NCBI GenBank assembly: GCA_028875245.1
Contig: JAPPEU010000086.1
Coordinates: forward strand, 24,958-88,957
DNA from: Chloroflexota bacterium
Lineage (GTDB): Bacteria; Chloroflexota; Anaerolineae; Aggregatilineales; Phototrophicaceae
Direction of reading: 5' to 3'
DNA: 64,000 bases
Shown here: positions 36,531 through 44,311 of the stretch, piece by piece
How the letters are laid out: every line of letters starts with the position of its first letter
Numbering within the stretch: the stretch's first letter is position 1
Made by a program: the position numbers and the translations under genes
Notes under the pieces: generated by a model
Database searches by the model: none
What the model saw: only the letters and a program-made list of their open reading frames with translations
Told to the model about the DNA's origin: nothing

Positions 36531-37690
36531 ATCCGATGGATATCACCGTCTTTGCACAGCCTCCCCCCATCCCGATGGGGGGACTGAGGGGGTTTATCAT
36601 TCAGCAATGAGCGCTCGCTTGCGGCGTCAAAGAGATGCATCTGCTCGCCGGCGAAATGCAAGTGACAGGGCGCGCCGACAGGGACAGATTCTTGCGCGTC
36701 GACGATCACGCCGAAAAGCTGCTCGGCGGCGCGCGCGAAAATCAGGTCGCGGCTGCCCAGCGCTTCCACCAGCTCCACTTGGCCGCTGACCGTGTTCTCG
36801 CCCGGCGCCGATACCAGCTTGATCGCTTCCGGCCGAATGCCCCAGATGACGCCGTCGCTCTTCATTTTCCCCAGGCCGTCGGCGAAGCGCGCCGGCAGCG
36901 ACAGCTCGAACCCGGGCAGCCGCAGACGATAGCCGCCCTCGTCCGCGACTATCCGGCCGCTAAGCATATTCATACTGGGCGTGCCGACGAAGTTGGCGAC
37001 GAAGGCGTTCCGCGGCCCGAAGAAGACCTCATGCGGTGTGCCCACCTGCTGAATGTCGCCATTGTTCATCACGATGATCTTGTCGCCGAGCGTCATCGCT
37101 TCTTCCTGATCATGGGTGACAAAGATGAAGGTCGCGCCGGTATCCTGATGCAGGCGTTTGATTTCGGTGCGCAGTTGGACGCGCAGCTTCGCGTCCAGAT
37201 TGCTCAGGGGCTCGTCCATCAAGAAGACTTCCGGCCGGCGGACCATCGCCCGCGCCAGCGCCACCCGCTGCGCCTCGCCGCCACTGACCTGGCGCAGGCT
37301 TCGTTCCAAGAGATGATCGATATTGACCAGGCGCGCCACCTCGCGCACGGTGCGGTCGATCTCTTTGCGCTTCATCTTGATCGCGTGCAGCGGGAAGGCG
37401 ATGTTCTCATAAACATTCATGGTCGGGTACATGCTGAAGTTTTGGAAGACCATGGCCAGACGGCGATCTTTCGGCGCCAGGTCGGTGATGTCGCGCTCGG
37501 CAATCGTGATGCGGCCGCTGTCCGGCTGCTCCAGGCCGGCGATCATCCGCAGAGTGGTCGTCTTGCCGCAGCCCGAGGGACCCAGTAATACCGCCAGCTC
37601 GCCTTTCTCGATGACCAGATTGATTTTGTTGACCGCGGCGCGTTCCGCATTGGCGAACCGCTTGAGCAGGTCTTTCAATACAACTTTCAT
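36509..37690 (-). CDS. Sugar ABC transporter ATPase (MalK/UgpC-like) with repeat-encoded C-terminal tail
   Basis: A 393-residue cytoplasmic ATPase: GPSGCGKTT near residue 37, VSGGEAQRVALARA (signature), VFLMDEPLSNLD (Walker B), then a regulatory beta-barrel (TOBE-like, IRPEAIKLV) from about residue 240. Alignment-like landmarks end at LHFAGEQMHLFDA; the last 30 or so residues (KPPQSPHRDGGRLCKDG ...) are encoded by palindromic repeats at 36560-36598 and 36479-36530. They are probably not part of the ancestral protein. It lies 178 bases downstream of the MalG gene and energises importer E. Importer F has no ATPase and may share this one. Confidence 0.92.
   Translation of the reverse strand: MKVVLKDLLKRFANAERAAVNKINLVIEKGELAVLLGPSGCGKTTTLRMIAGLEQPDSGRITIAERDITDLAPKDRRLAMVFQNFSMYPTMNVYENIAFPLHAIKMKRKEIDRTVREVARLVNIDHLLERSLRQVSGGEAQRVALARAMVRRPEVFLMDEPLSNLDAKLRVQLRTEIKRLHQDTGATFIFVTHDQEEAMTLGDKIIVMNNGDIQQVGTPHEVFFGPRNAFVANFVGTPSMNMLSGRIVADEGGYRLRLPGFELSLPARFADGLGKMKSDGVIWGIRPEAIKLVSAPGENTVSGQVELVEALGSRDLIFARAAEQLFGVIVDAQESVPVGAPCHLHFAGEQMHLFDAASERSLLNDKPPQSPHRDGGRLCKDGDIHRIATNSPP
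36560..36598. repeat. REP-like palindrome inside the 3' end of the MalK gene
   Basis: GCCTCCCCCCATCCCGATGGGGGGACTGAGGGGG: arms CCCCCCATC and GATGGGGGG are a perfect 9-bp inverted repeat with loop CC. Read on minus it encodes KPPQSPHRDGGR of the MalK tail. Confidence 0.75.
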
Positions 37691-37727
37691 TTCAGTTCAA
37701 CCATTTCCCGCCCGCTACCACTGGCCT

Positions 37728-37809
37728 GCGGGCGAGCCACCGTCCCGCCCCTACAGCGGCTTATAGCTAATGTTGCCTGTAGAGGTCAGACGGTGGCTGA
37801 CCCTTTGCC
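37728..37809. repeat. Composite repeat: GGGCGAG palindrome plus GTAGAGGTCAG element
   Basis: The GGGCGAG core is at 37728-37755 and a second element at 37779-37809 (GTAGAGGTCAGACGGTGGCT ... TTGCC, with a GGTCAG/CTGACC inverted repeat). The same pair in the same order and orientation recurs at 39656-39736. It sits between the MalK start and the MalG stop. Confidence 0.75.
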
Positions 37810-37868
37810 ATAGCTAAATTGTTTCAAACCTGTCCTGTCCTTATATGACACATCGCTGTGGGGTTTCC

Positions 37869-38708
37869 CTACTCCAATATCCCGAAAGTGAGGCCCTTGA
37901 CAAGCTGCCGGCGCAGGATGACCGTCAGCACAATCACCGGCGCCATGATGAGCAAATTCACAGCGAACAGATTGCCCCATTCGACGCGGGTGCGCACGAT
38001 GTAGGTCCCGGCGGTCATCGGCAAGGTGCTGGTGCGGTTGCCCGCCAAAATCAGCGCCAGGAAGAATTCGTTCCAGGCGAATATGAAATTGAGAATCGCG
38101 GTCGCGACGATGCCGGGCCAGACCACCGGCAGCACGACGCGCAGGAGGGCGCCCATGCGCGTATAGCCCTCAACCATCGCGCTTTCTTCCATCGCGGCGG
38201 GCAATTCGGCGAAATAACCGCGCATCATCCAGATGACCAGCGGCAAGAGAAATGTCTGATAGGTGATGATGAGGCCGGGAAATGTATCGCGCAGGCCGAT
38301 GCCCAAGCCTCGCTCGAGGTAGAGGAACATGGCGTAGAATGGCAAGCCGACGACGATGGGCGGGATCATGCGCAGCGAGATCAGCCATTGCATCAGCGCC
38401 TTCGACCCGCGGAAGCGGAAGCGCGCGAAAGCGTATGCGGCCGGCACGCCCAGCATGAGCGCCATAGCCACCGAACCGAATGAGATAATCAAACTGTTGC
38501 GCAAATACTGCCAGCCCTTGCGCGTGAAGAATACAAATTCAAAGTTCTCCAGCGTCGGCTCAAAGATCCAGGTCGGCGGGCTCGAGACCCAGATGATCTG
38601 CGGCTTGAAGGCGGTGATGCTGCCCGCCAGCACCGGCGCCAGGACCAGCGCCGCCATCGCGATGAGGATGACATAAGCCAGCAGTCGCTCCGAGGTGGGT
38701 ACAGGCAT
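37869..38708 (-). CDS. Carbohydrate ABC transporter permease, MalG-like
   Basis: A 279-residue inner-membrane permease with six predicted spans. The N-terminal span is followed by a periplasmic loop (PPTWIFEPTLENFEFVF), typical of MalG proteins. The EAA loop is MEESAMVEGYTRMGALLRVV near residues 180-200. The C-terminus ends QLVKGLTFGILE, close to the family ending (Q-x-VxGLTxGAVKG). It starts 6 bases after the MalF stop. It forms the importer E channel with the MalF-like protein. Confidence 0.93.
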   Translation of the reverse strand: MPVPTSERLLAYVILIAMAALVLAPVLAGSITAFKPQIIWVSSPPTWIFEPTLENFEFVFFTRKGWQYLRNSLIISFGSVAMALMLGVPAAYAFARFRFRGSKALMQWLISLRMIPPIVVGLPFYAMFLYLERGLGIGLRDTFPGLIITYQTFLLPLVIWMMRGYFAELPAAMEESAMVEGYTRMGALLRVVLPVVWPGIVATAILNFIFAWNEFFLALILAGNRTSTLPMTAGTYIVRTRVEWGNLFAVNLLIMAPVIVLTVILRRQLVKGLTFGILE

Positions 38709-38714
38709 CGCCGC

Positions 38715-39641
38715 TTACCCTACTTCGACATCGCGATACAAATAGCGGAACATCAGCGCGGATATCAATCCAATCACCAATAACATCAGTATCGAGCCGG
38801 CCGCCGCCCGACTCAGTTTATTGAAGGTGAAGGCGGTGCGATAAAGATAGAGGCTCAGCGTTTCGGTGGTGAGCGCCGGCCCGCCATCGGTCATGACGCG
38901 CACGATATCGAAGGTGCGGAAGGCGTCGACCGTGCGCAGCAGCAGCGCCACCAATATCACCGGGCGCAGCATCGGCAGGGTGAGGCGGCGGAATATCATC
39001 CAGGAGGATACGCCTTCCAGGCGCGCCGACTCGAAAGGCGCCCGCGGCAAGGTCGCCATGCCCGCTTCAATGATGAGAAAGACCAGCGGGTACCATTGCC
39101 AGATATCGACCAGCACCACGGTCAGCCGCGCCGTGCTCGCTTGCGCCAGCATCGTCTGCCCCGGGATGCCGAACAAGCCCAGGAACCAATTGACCAGCCC
39201 AAATAACGGGTCCAGCATCCAGTTCCACATCAGCCCGACGACGATCGGCGCCATGGTGATGGGGATGATGAGGATCAGGCGCAGCAGCTCCTTGCCGGCC
39301 GTCACGCGGCGGATCAGCAGCGCGATGGCGAAACCCAGGACGAAGGAGCCGGAAACCGAGAAGATTACATAATAGAGCGTATTGAGCGCGCTTTGAATGA
39401 AGTCGTCATTGCCCAGCATGCGCTCGAAATTTTGCAAGCCCACGAAAGGACGAGATTGCGAGGCGAAGGTGACGCGAAACAAAGACACGCCGGTCGAAAA
39501 CAGAATCGGATAGATCACCACCGTCAGCAATACGATCAGCGCCGGCGCGATGAAAAACCAATGCCGATGCCGCTGTGTCAGCTGGTAGAGGCGCGTCGAG
39601 AAGGGCTGGTTTGTGTTGCCCGGAAGGTAAGATTTGGACAT
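38715..39641 (-). CDS. Carbohydrate ABC transporter permease, MalF-like
   Basis: About 308 residues from the ATG at 39641 (MSKSYLPGN). An in-frame GTG at 39668 lies inside the dispersed repeat and would add nine repeat-encoded residues, so I reject it. First span: WFFIAPALIVLLTVVIYPI; then FVGLQNFERMLGNDDF in the periplasm; EAA loop FESARLEGVSSWMIFRRLTL near residue 215; then a TDGGPALTTETLSLYLY segment, a hallmark of MalF-type proteins. It is between the SBP (112-base repeat-bearing spacer) and MalG. Confidence 0.92.
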   Translation of the reverse strand: MSKSYLPGNTNQPFSTRLYQLTQRHRHWFFIAPALIVLLTVVIYPILFSTGVSLFRVTFASQSRPFVGLQNFERMLGNDDFIQSALNTLYYVIFSVSGSFVLGFAIALLIRRVTAGKELLRLILIIPITMAPIVVGLMWNWMLDPLFGLVNWFLGLFGIPGQTMLAQASTARLTVVLVDIWQWYPLVFLIIEAGMATLPRAPFESARLEGVSSWMIFRRLTLPMLRPVILVALLLRTVDAFRTFDIVRVMTDGGPALTTETLSLYLYRTAFTFNKLSRAAAGSILMLLVIGLISALMFRYLYRDVEVG

Positions 39642-39655
39642 TGGTTGGGTGTTTG

Positions 39656-39736
39656 GCGGGCGAGCCACCGTCTCGCCCCTACAAGAATCTGCGCATTTGA
39701 TGTGCGTAGAGGTCAGACGGTGGCTGACCCGTTGCC
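39656..39736. repeat. Composite repeat in the SBP-MalF spacer
   Basis: The GGGCGAG core is at 39656-39683 and the GTAGAGGTCAG element at 39706-39736, nearly identical to the composite at 37728-37809. Both parts are self-complementary and lie immediately 3' of the importer E SBP, like the SBP-linked hairpins elsewhere. Confidence 0.75.
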
Positions 39737-39753
39737 GCTGCGATTCACAGCGC

Positions 39754-41223
39754 CTACATGCACTCGTCGTGGTCCAGGCTCAGCTCGGCAAACTTCGCGC
39801 AGACAAATTCCTCGCGCTGTTCCACTGAGACGTAGGTGAGGCCCTCGTCATAATAGCCGGCGTCTTCGACGATTTCGCGGATATCACTGTTGGCGTCCAT
39901 CATGAGCGACGCCGCATCGCCGCCGGCAGCCACCTCTTGCAAAGCGCGGCCGATGGCATTTTCCGCTTCCGGCCACCAAGGCTCCGCCGGGCGCCCGATG
40001 CCGACTTTGGCCGCCTCGTAATTCGCCGTCAGATGCGGCCACTTCGCGACCAGATCGGGGTCGGTCAAGACCGAGATGCGATGGCCGGCGCCGGTCTGAT
40101 CGGCCAAAATGCGCGAGAAGGCTTTGCCATGAGCCAGCTGCAGGTAATCCCAGGCGATCTGCTTCTGCTCTTCGGAGATATGGGCGTTGATCATGTAAGC
40201 GGGGCCGGCTGACAACAGCGCCGACTGGACCTCGCCCGTCTCCGGATTGCGCCAACCGGGCACCGGCGCGAAGGCGGTCTCCCCCGCGACGATGGACGCG
40301 TCCGGATCCAGCAAGAGCGGGATGGCCCAGCTTTCCGTGCCATACATCGCCACCTTGCCTTGGGCGAAGTTCTGCATCACCTCGCCGAATTGGAAGGATT
40401 CGCGTCCCGGCGGCTGCAAGCCGAGGAAATCCTGACCGGCGAAGAACATCGCTGTATCGATGGCCGCCTCGGTATCAAACAGGGGATTGAACTCAGCATC
40501 AAAGAAGTCCACACCGCGCGAGAAGCCGAAGTGGATCATGTAATCGAAGAGGATGTTGTTGGGCGTGCCGTAGCGATAATTGAAGCCGTACAACTCCTCG
40601 TCCGGCCGCGTGAAGAATTCGCCGACTTCCGCCAGCTCATCCCAGGTGGCCGGCACAGTGAGCTCGCGCCCGTACTGCTCCATGAAGGCCGCCTGTTCAT
40701 CCGGGTCTTCAAAGAGGTCGGTGCGATAAGCGAACATGCCGACCGCGACCAGCGTCGGAATGCCAACCCATTTTTCTTTCGCCATCGCCACGGTGCCGAA
40801 GGCGCGGGTGGTGAAATCTTCGGGATAGGAATCGCCCGGCGCCGCCAGATAGAAACGGTCCAGCTCTTCCAGGCAGCCCAGCGCCGCCAGCGCGCCGGCC
40901 CAGCCATCTTCGACAAACATGATATCAAAATCGTCGCCGCCGGCCGCGCAGGTCGTCTGAATCCGCGGCAGCACATCGCTATGGGCCGCGTTCTCGTAAA
41001 TCAGCGTGACGCCCGACGCCTCTTCGTACAAGGGATCCAGTATCTCATGCTGGTAGGCCAGAATCGGCACGACCTCGGTGTTGAGGATGCGCAGCTCCTT
41101 GCCTTCCCAGGGGCGCGCGCCCGTCTCCGGGTCCGTGAGCGGGATACTGTCCTGCGCCGATGCCAGCGGCAGGAAGAGCGAAGCCACCGCGAGCACAAAC
41201 AAAATCGTCTTGAGGTTTCTCAT
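39754..41223 (-). CDS. ABC transporter substrate-binding protein, family 1 (sugar type)
   Basis: A 489-residue extracytoplasmic protein. The Sec signal peptide occupies residues 1-24 (MRNLKTILFVLAVASLF ... SAQD). Family 1 features: ELRILNTEVVPILAYQHEILDPLYEEASGV at the start of lobe 1, DFDIMFVEDGWAGAL, WVGIPTLVAVGMFAYRTDLFEDP, and VPATWDELAEVGEFF. The 489-residue length is greater than typical (about 420-440). AAGGAG lies 7-12 bases before the ATG. It is the first gene of importer E and, given the enzymes downstream, probably binds a deoxysugar-containing mono- or oligosaccharide. Confidence 0.92.
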   Translation of the reverse strand: MRNLKTILFVLAVASLFLPLASAQDSIPLTDPETGARPWEGKELRILNTEVVPILAYQHEILDPLYEEASGVTLIYENAAHSDVLPRIQTTCAAGGDDFDIMFVEDGWAGALAALGCLEELDRFYLAAPGDSYPEDFTTRAFGTVAMAKEKWVGIPTLVAVGMFAYRTDLFEDPDEQAAFMEQYGRELTVPATWDELAEVGEFFTRPDEELYGFNYRYGTPNNILFDYMIHFGFSRGVDFFDAEFNPLFDTEAAIDTAMFFAGQDFLGLQPPGRESFQFGEVMQNFAQGKVAMYGTESWAIPLLLDPDASIVAGETAFAPVPGWRNPETGEVQSALLSAGPAYMINAHISEEQKQIAWDYLQLAHGKAFSRILADQTGAGHRISVLTDPDLVAKWPHLTANYEAAKVGIGRPAEPWWPEAENAIGRALQEVAAGGDAASLMMDANSDIREIVEDAGYYDEGLTYVSVEQREEFVCAKFAELSLDHDECM

Positions 41224-41452
41224 CTCATTAACTCCTTCAACAAGAAATCTAATTGGACATTCGATACGATATTCTCTGCAAATTTTCTATAGCCGCTGCC
41301 TTTCTACTCCTGCTGCTCAAGAATCCCGTCAGTCGTACGAATGCGCTGGGATTCCGCTTAATGCCGACACCGTCGTGATAGTAACGCGTCCGCTTGCCGC
41401 CGTCAACAAAAGCGCATTTTCGGTAGTGTATCGAATTCGGTTGAAATTCATT

Positions 41453-41524
41453 TTCACCACAAAGGAAAGAAGGACACAAAGAAATTGCATATAGTCTACG
41501 TTTCTCGGTGTCCTCGGTGGTAAA
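41453..41524. repeat. Imperfect inverted repeat (CACCACAAAG family)
   Basis: The left arm begins TTCACCACAAAGGAAAGAAG and the right arm reads TTTCTCGGTGTCCTCGGTGG, which is roughly its reverse complement. A related half-element lies at 49557-49600 (TTCACCACAGAGAAAAAGAG). Miniature, non-coding, palindromic. Confidence 0.55.
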
Positions 41525-41693
41525 GTTTTTTTGTTTCCACCGAAAGGGATACTCTTCCGCATCGGAGTGCAGGGCAATCGCAGCAAAATCATTTCGCGCC
41601 GATCGCCACGAAAATAAAGGAAAATGGTGGGGCGACAGGACCGCAGTGTCTACGCGCGGCTGTGTCTCGCCCACGAAGATAGCCTAAATTACA

Positions 41694-41720
41694 CGGGCGA
41701 TTCACAGAAGCGCCCCTACA
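41694..41720. repeat. Divergent copy of the GGGCGAG dispersed repeat
   Basis: CGGGCGATTCACAGAAGCGC then CCCTACA. The right CGCCCCTACA end is intact while the left arm has GGGCGAT, so pairing is reduced. Confidence 0.55.
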
Positions 41721-41803
41721 GATTACGCAAGTTGCCGGGAAAGTAGTTGATTTCAGCGCCATTTTAATTTGATGCGATTGCCCTGCTGAAGGACCTGCTT
41801 TGC

Positions 41804-41832
41804 TTGCTTAGGGCTTACAGTTTCTCTATAAT
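41804..41832 (+). promoter_or_regulatory. Predicted sigma70-type promoter for importer F
   Basis: TTGCTT (41804-41809), 17-base spacer, TATAAT (41827-41832). The start would be near 41839, about 155 bases before the SBP ATG at 41994, leaving room for operator sites in the leader. Confidence 0.6.
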
Positions 41833-41993
41833 TTGACTTGAGTCCGGGTGGAATTCACTTAGTCCGGCATCAGCGCGTGTGAAGACACTTGCTTGTTTAC
41901 CTGGTGAAAGGGGGCAACTCGAGGCGCAGCTTCCGCCGGGCGGCACGGGCTCAAAATACATTGAACGGATTGCAGTTACCTAACGAGGACAAA

Positions 41994-43283
41994 ATGAAAA
42001 ACATACGCTGTCGGCTAATTCTGCTCTTCATGCTGGTACTCCTTTGCGCCACCGCGGCCCTAACGCCGGCGCAGGACGAAGTGACCCTGGGCTTCGTCTA
42101 CGGCTCCTTCGCCCCGCAGGAGAAATGGGAAGCATACTTCGAAGGATTTCTCGAAGCGCATCCCAATGTCACAATCAATTACATCCCAGTGCCATTGGAC
42201 AGCTGGGGCGATTACACGCAGAAAATCGTCACCACTATGCTGGGCGGCGAGCAAGTCGATGTCATCTGGAACGCGATTGAAGCTGTTCCCTTGATGGCCG
42301 AACGCGGCGTCCTGCGCGAGTTGGATTCCTTCCTTGAGAGCGACCCCGATATACAGGAGTTCCTGGACGATGCGAATCCCAAGCTGCTTGAGGGGCTGCG
42401 CTGGAAGGACCAGCAATATCTGCTTCCATTCGCCTGGAACACCACCTTGATCTATTACAACAAAGCGGTCCTGGAAGCGGCCGGCTTGCCCGAGCCGCCG
42501 CCGGACTGGACCTGGGATGACTTCCTGGAATACGCCACCGCCATCACGCAAGATACCGATGACGACGGCATCAACGATATCTGGGGCTTCCACCACAACG
42601 CCTGGCTCTGGCATCTGGGTCCCTGGCTGGTCTCCAACGGTTCCTTCTTCCTCAATGAGGACTTCACCGAACCCTGGTACGACCGGCCGGAATCCATTGA
42701 AGCCCTGCAATTTGCCCGTGACTTGATCTGGGAGCATGGCGTCGGTCCCAGCGGGTCCTTCAACTTTCGCGAAGCCTTCGTCGCCGGTACGCTGGGTATG
42801 ATGATCGATTCGCCCGCCGGGCGCCAGCGCCTGATCCCGGCCGGCATGTCCGCCGATGACTACGATGTCGTCTTCTTCCCCAGCAAGAGCGGCGAAGCGG
42901 CGCCTGGCTCGCAATGGGGCACGGACGGCTATGGCATCACGGCGGACAGCCAACACCCGGACCTGGCCTGGGAGATGGTCAAGCACTTGGTGAGCGTGGA
43001 TGTCATGTCCAAGCTGCTATCCGGCGAGTTCGCTTCGGCGAGCGCCCCGGCGCGCCAATCACTGGCCAGCGATCCGGTTTTGGTCGCGGCGAGCCCGGCC
43101 AATTACCTGCGATTCTACGAGGTGTTGGCGAACGGCCGCACAGTGATCAACGCGCCCTACTTCGCCGAATTGGCGGAAATCCACGATCGCTATATGTCGC
43201 AAGTCTGGGCGAACGAGATGAGCGTTGAAGACGCCGCCGCCAGCATCCAGGCTGATATGGAAGCGGTCATCGCGGAAAACTAG
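41994..43283 (+). CDS. ABC transporter substrate-binding protein, family 1 (UgpB/MalE-like)
   Basis: About 429 residues from the ATG at 41994, preceded by GAGGAC and opening directly into a signal peptide (CRLILLFMLVLLCATAAL ... PAQD). A frame extension to 41889 lacks a ribosome-binding site. Family features: VTLGFVYGSFAPQEKWEAYF, LDSWGDYTQKIVTTMLGGEQVDV-type segment, YNKAVLEAAGLPEPPPDWTW (the conserved YNKxxFxxAGL-P-P-TWDE motif) and AWEMVKHLVS. A hairpin follows the stop at 43296-43327, before MalF. It heads importer F, followed by a GH116-like glucosidase and a deacetylase. Confidence 0.93.
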   Translation: MKNIRCRLILLFMLVLLCATAALTPAQDEVTLGFVYGSFAPQEKWEAYFEGFLEAHPNVTINYIPVPLDSWGDYTQKIVTTMLGGEQVDVIWNAIEAVPLMAERGVLRELDSFLESDPDIQEFLDDANPKLLEGLRWKDQQYLLPFAWNTTLIYYNKAVLEAAGLPEPPPDWTWDDFLEYATAITQDTDDDGINDIWGFHHNAWLWHLGPWLVSNGSFFLNEDFTEPWYDRPESIEALQFARDLIWEHGVGPSGSFNFREAFVAGTLGMMIDSPAGRQRLIPAGMSADDYDVVFFPSKSGEAAPGSQWGTDGYGITADSQHPDLAWEMVKHLVSVDVMSKLLSGEFASASAPARQSLASDPVLVAASPANYLRFYEVLANGRTVINAPYFAELAEIHDRYMSQVWANEMSVEDAAASIQADMEAVIAEN

Positions 43284-43295
43284 CGGGTCAAGCTT

Positions 43296-43327
43296 GAGGC
43301 GGTCTGGAGTTGGCTTCCGGCCGCCTC
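43296..43327 (+). repeat. Hairpin between SBP and MalF
   Basis: GAGGCGGTC (43296-43304) pairs with GGCCGCCTC (43319-43327): 9 pairs including one G-T, with a 14-base loop. It lies 13 bases after the SBP stop. There is no T-tract, so a 3' stabiliser or attenuator is more likely than a strong terminator. Confidence 0.6.
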
Positions 43328-43363
43328 ATCACCTCTCAGTCAGGTTCATCAACAGCTTGCACA

Positions 43364-44308
43364 ATGCCGCAAATGCAGGAGGCCGCCATCACAGCGCGCG
43401 GAGCCATCTTGACGCGACAGCGAATCAACCGCTTGGCGCTGCGCGAAGCCATGGCGGGCTACTTCTTCATTCTGCCCACATTGTTGAGCTTTCTGGTTTT
43501 CTTCCTCATTCCGACGATTTCGGGATTGGGCATGTCCCTCTTTGATTGGGACTTCTTCTCCGAACCCGAATTTGTCGGCCTCGACAATTTCAGCGAGCTT
43601 GCGCGGGATAAACTCTTCCTGAGGACATTGAAAAACACCGCCCTCTTTGCTCTGTTCGCCACCAGCGGCAACGTCGGCCTGGGCATGTTTATCGCGATCG
43701 GCATCAACAGCATCAAGTGGCGCTGGCTCAAGACCTTCTTGCGCACCGCCTATTTCATCCCCTTCGTCATCTCGACCGTCGTCGTCGCCCTGATGTTCGG
43801 CTTTCTTTTGCAAGAGAGCACTGGCGTGGTGAATTATTATCTGTCGCGGCTGGGGATAGTCCGAATACCCTGGCTGTCCTCATCAGCATGGGCTTTTCGT
43901 TCCATTGTCTTGATTGATGTCTGGAAACATGTCGGCTTCTTCACGCTGATCTTTCTGGCCGGCTTGCAAGCGATCCCGAGCGAGCTCTATGAAGCGGCGC
44001 TGGTCGATGGCGCGGGGCGCCGCGTTCGGTTGACGCGAATCACGATCCCGCTGCTGACGCCATCGCTTTTCTTCTCGTTAATCATCGCCTTGATCGGCGC
44101 TTTCCAGGTCTTTGAATCGATGTATGTCTTGACCAACGGCGGACCCGGCGACGCCACCAGAACCGTTGTCATGCTCCTTTATCGCGAAGCCTTCGGCAGT
44201 TTCAATATGGGCTACGCGGCCAGCATGGCGGTGCTGCTCTTTTTCATCATTCTGGCGCTGACCGTCACGCAGGTCCGGCTCGGCGATCGCTGGGTCTTTT
44301 ATCGGTAG
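43364..44308 (+). CDS. Carbohydrate ABC transporter permease, MalF-like
   Basis: About 314 residues. The open frame extends to a TTG at 43310, but that start overlaps the hairpin; the ATG at 43364 (or 43373) is preferred, though neither has a strong ribosome-binding site. First span GYFFILPTLLSFLVFFLIP, periplasmic FVGLDNFSELARDKLF, EAA loop YEAALVDGAGRRVRLTRITI near residue 225, then LTNGGPGDATRTVVMLLY, all MalF hallmarks. Its stop is 3 bases from the MalG start codon. Inner-membrane channel subunit of importer F. Confidence 0.92.
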   Translation: MPQMQEAAITARGAILTRQRINRLALREAMAGYFFILPTLLSFLVFFLIPTISGLGMSLFDWDFFSEPEFVGLDNFSELARDKLFLRTLKNTALFALFATSGNVGLGMFIAIGINSIKWRWLKTFLRTAYFIPFVISTVVVALMFGFLLQESTGVVNYYLSRLGIVRIPWLSSSAWAFRSIVLIDVWKHVGFFTLIFLAGLQAIPSELYEAALVDGAGRRVRLTRITIPLLTPSLFFSLIIALIGAFQVFESMYVLTNGGPGDATRTVVMLLYREAFGSFNMGYAASMAVLLFFIILALTVTQVRLGDRWVFYR

Positions 44309-44311
44309 AGG

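Larger units (their letters stand above)
41224..41993. other. Repeat-filled divergent intergenic region
   Basis: 770 bases between the divergent SBP genes of importers E and F. It holds an imperfect inverted repeat at 41453-41524 (CACCACAAAGGA ... TCCTCGGTGGTA), a GGGCGAT/CGCCCCTACA copy at 41694-41720, and a CAGTGTCTACGCG string at about 41645 resembling those at 47741 and 49748. The plus-strand promoter lies at 41804-41832. A 141-codon frame on minus (41249-41674) reads through the repeats and is not supported as a gene. Confidence 0.6.

Noticed and set aside
41249..41674. A 141-codon minus frame in the E/F divergent gap
   Set aside because: It reads through the inverted repeat at 41453-41524 and gives repeat-derived residues (NFTTEDTEKRR); no family resemblance.
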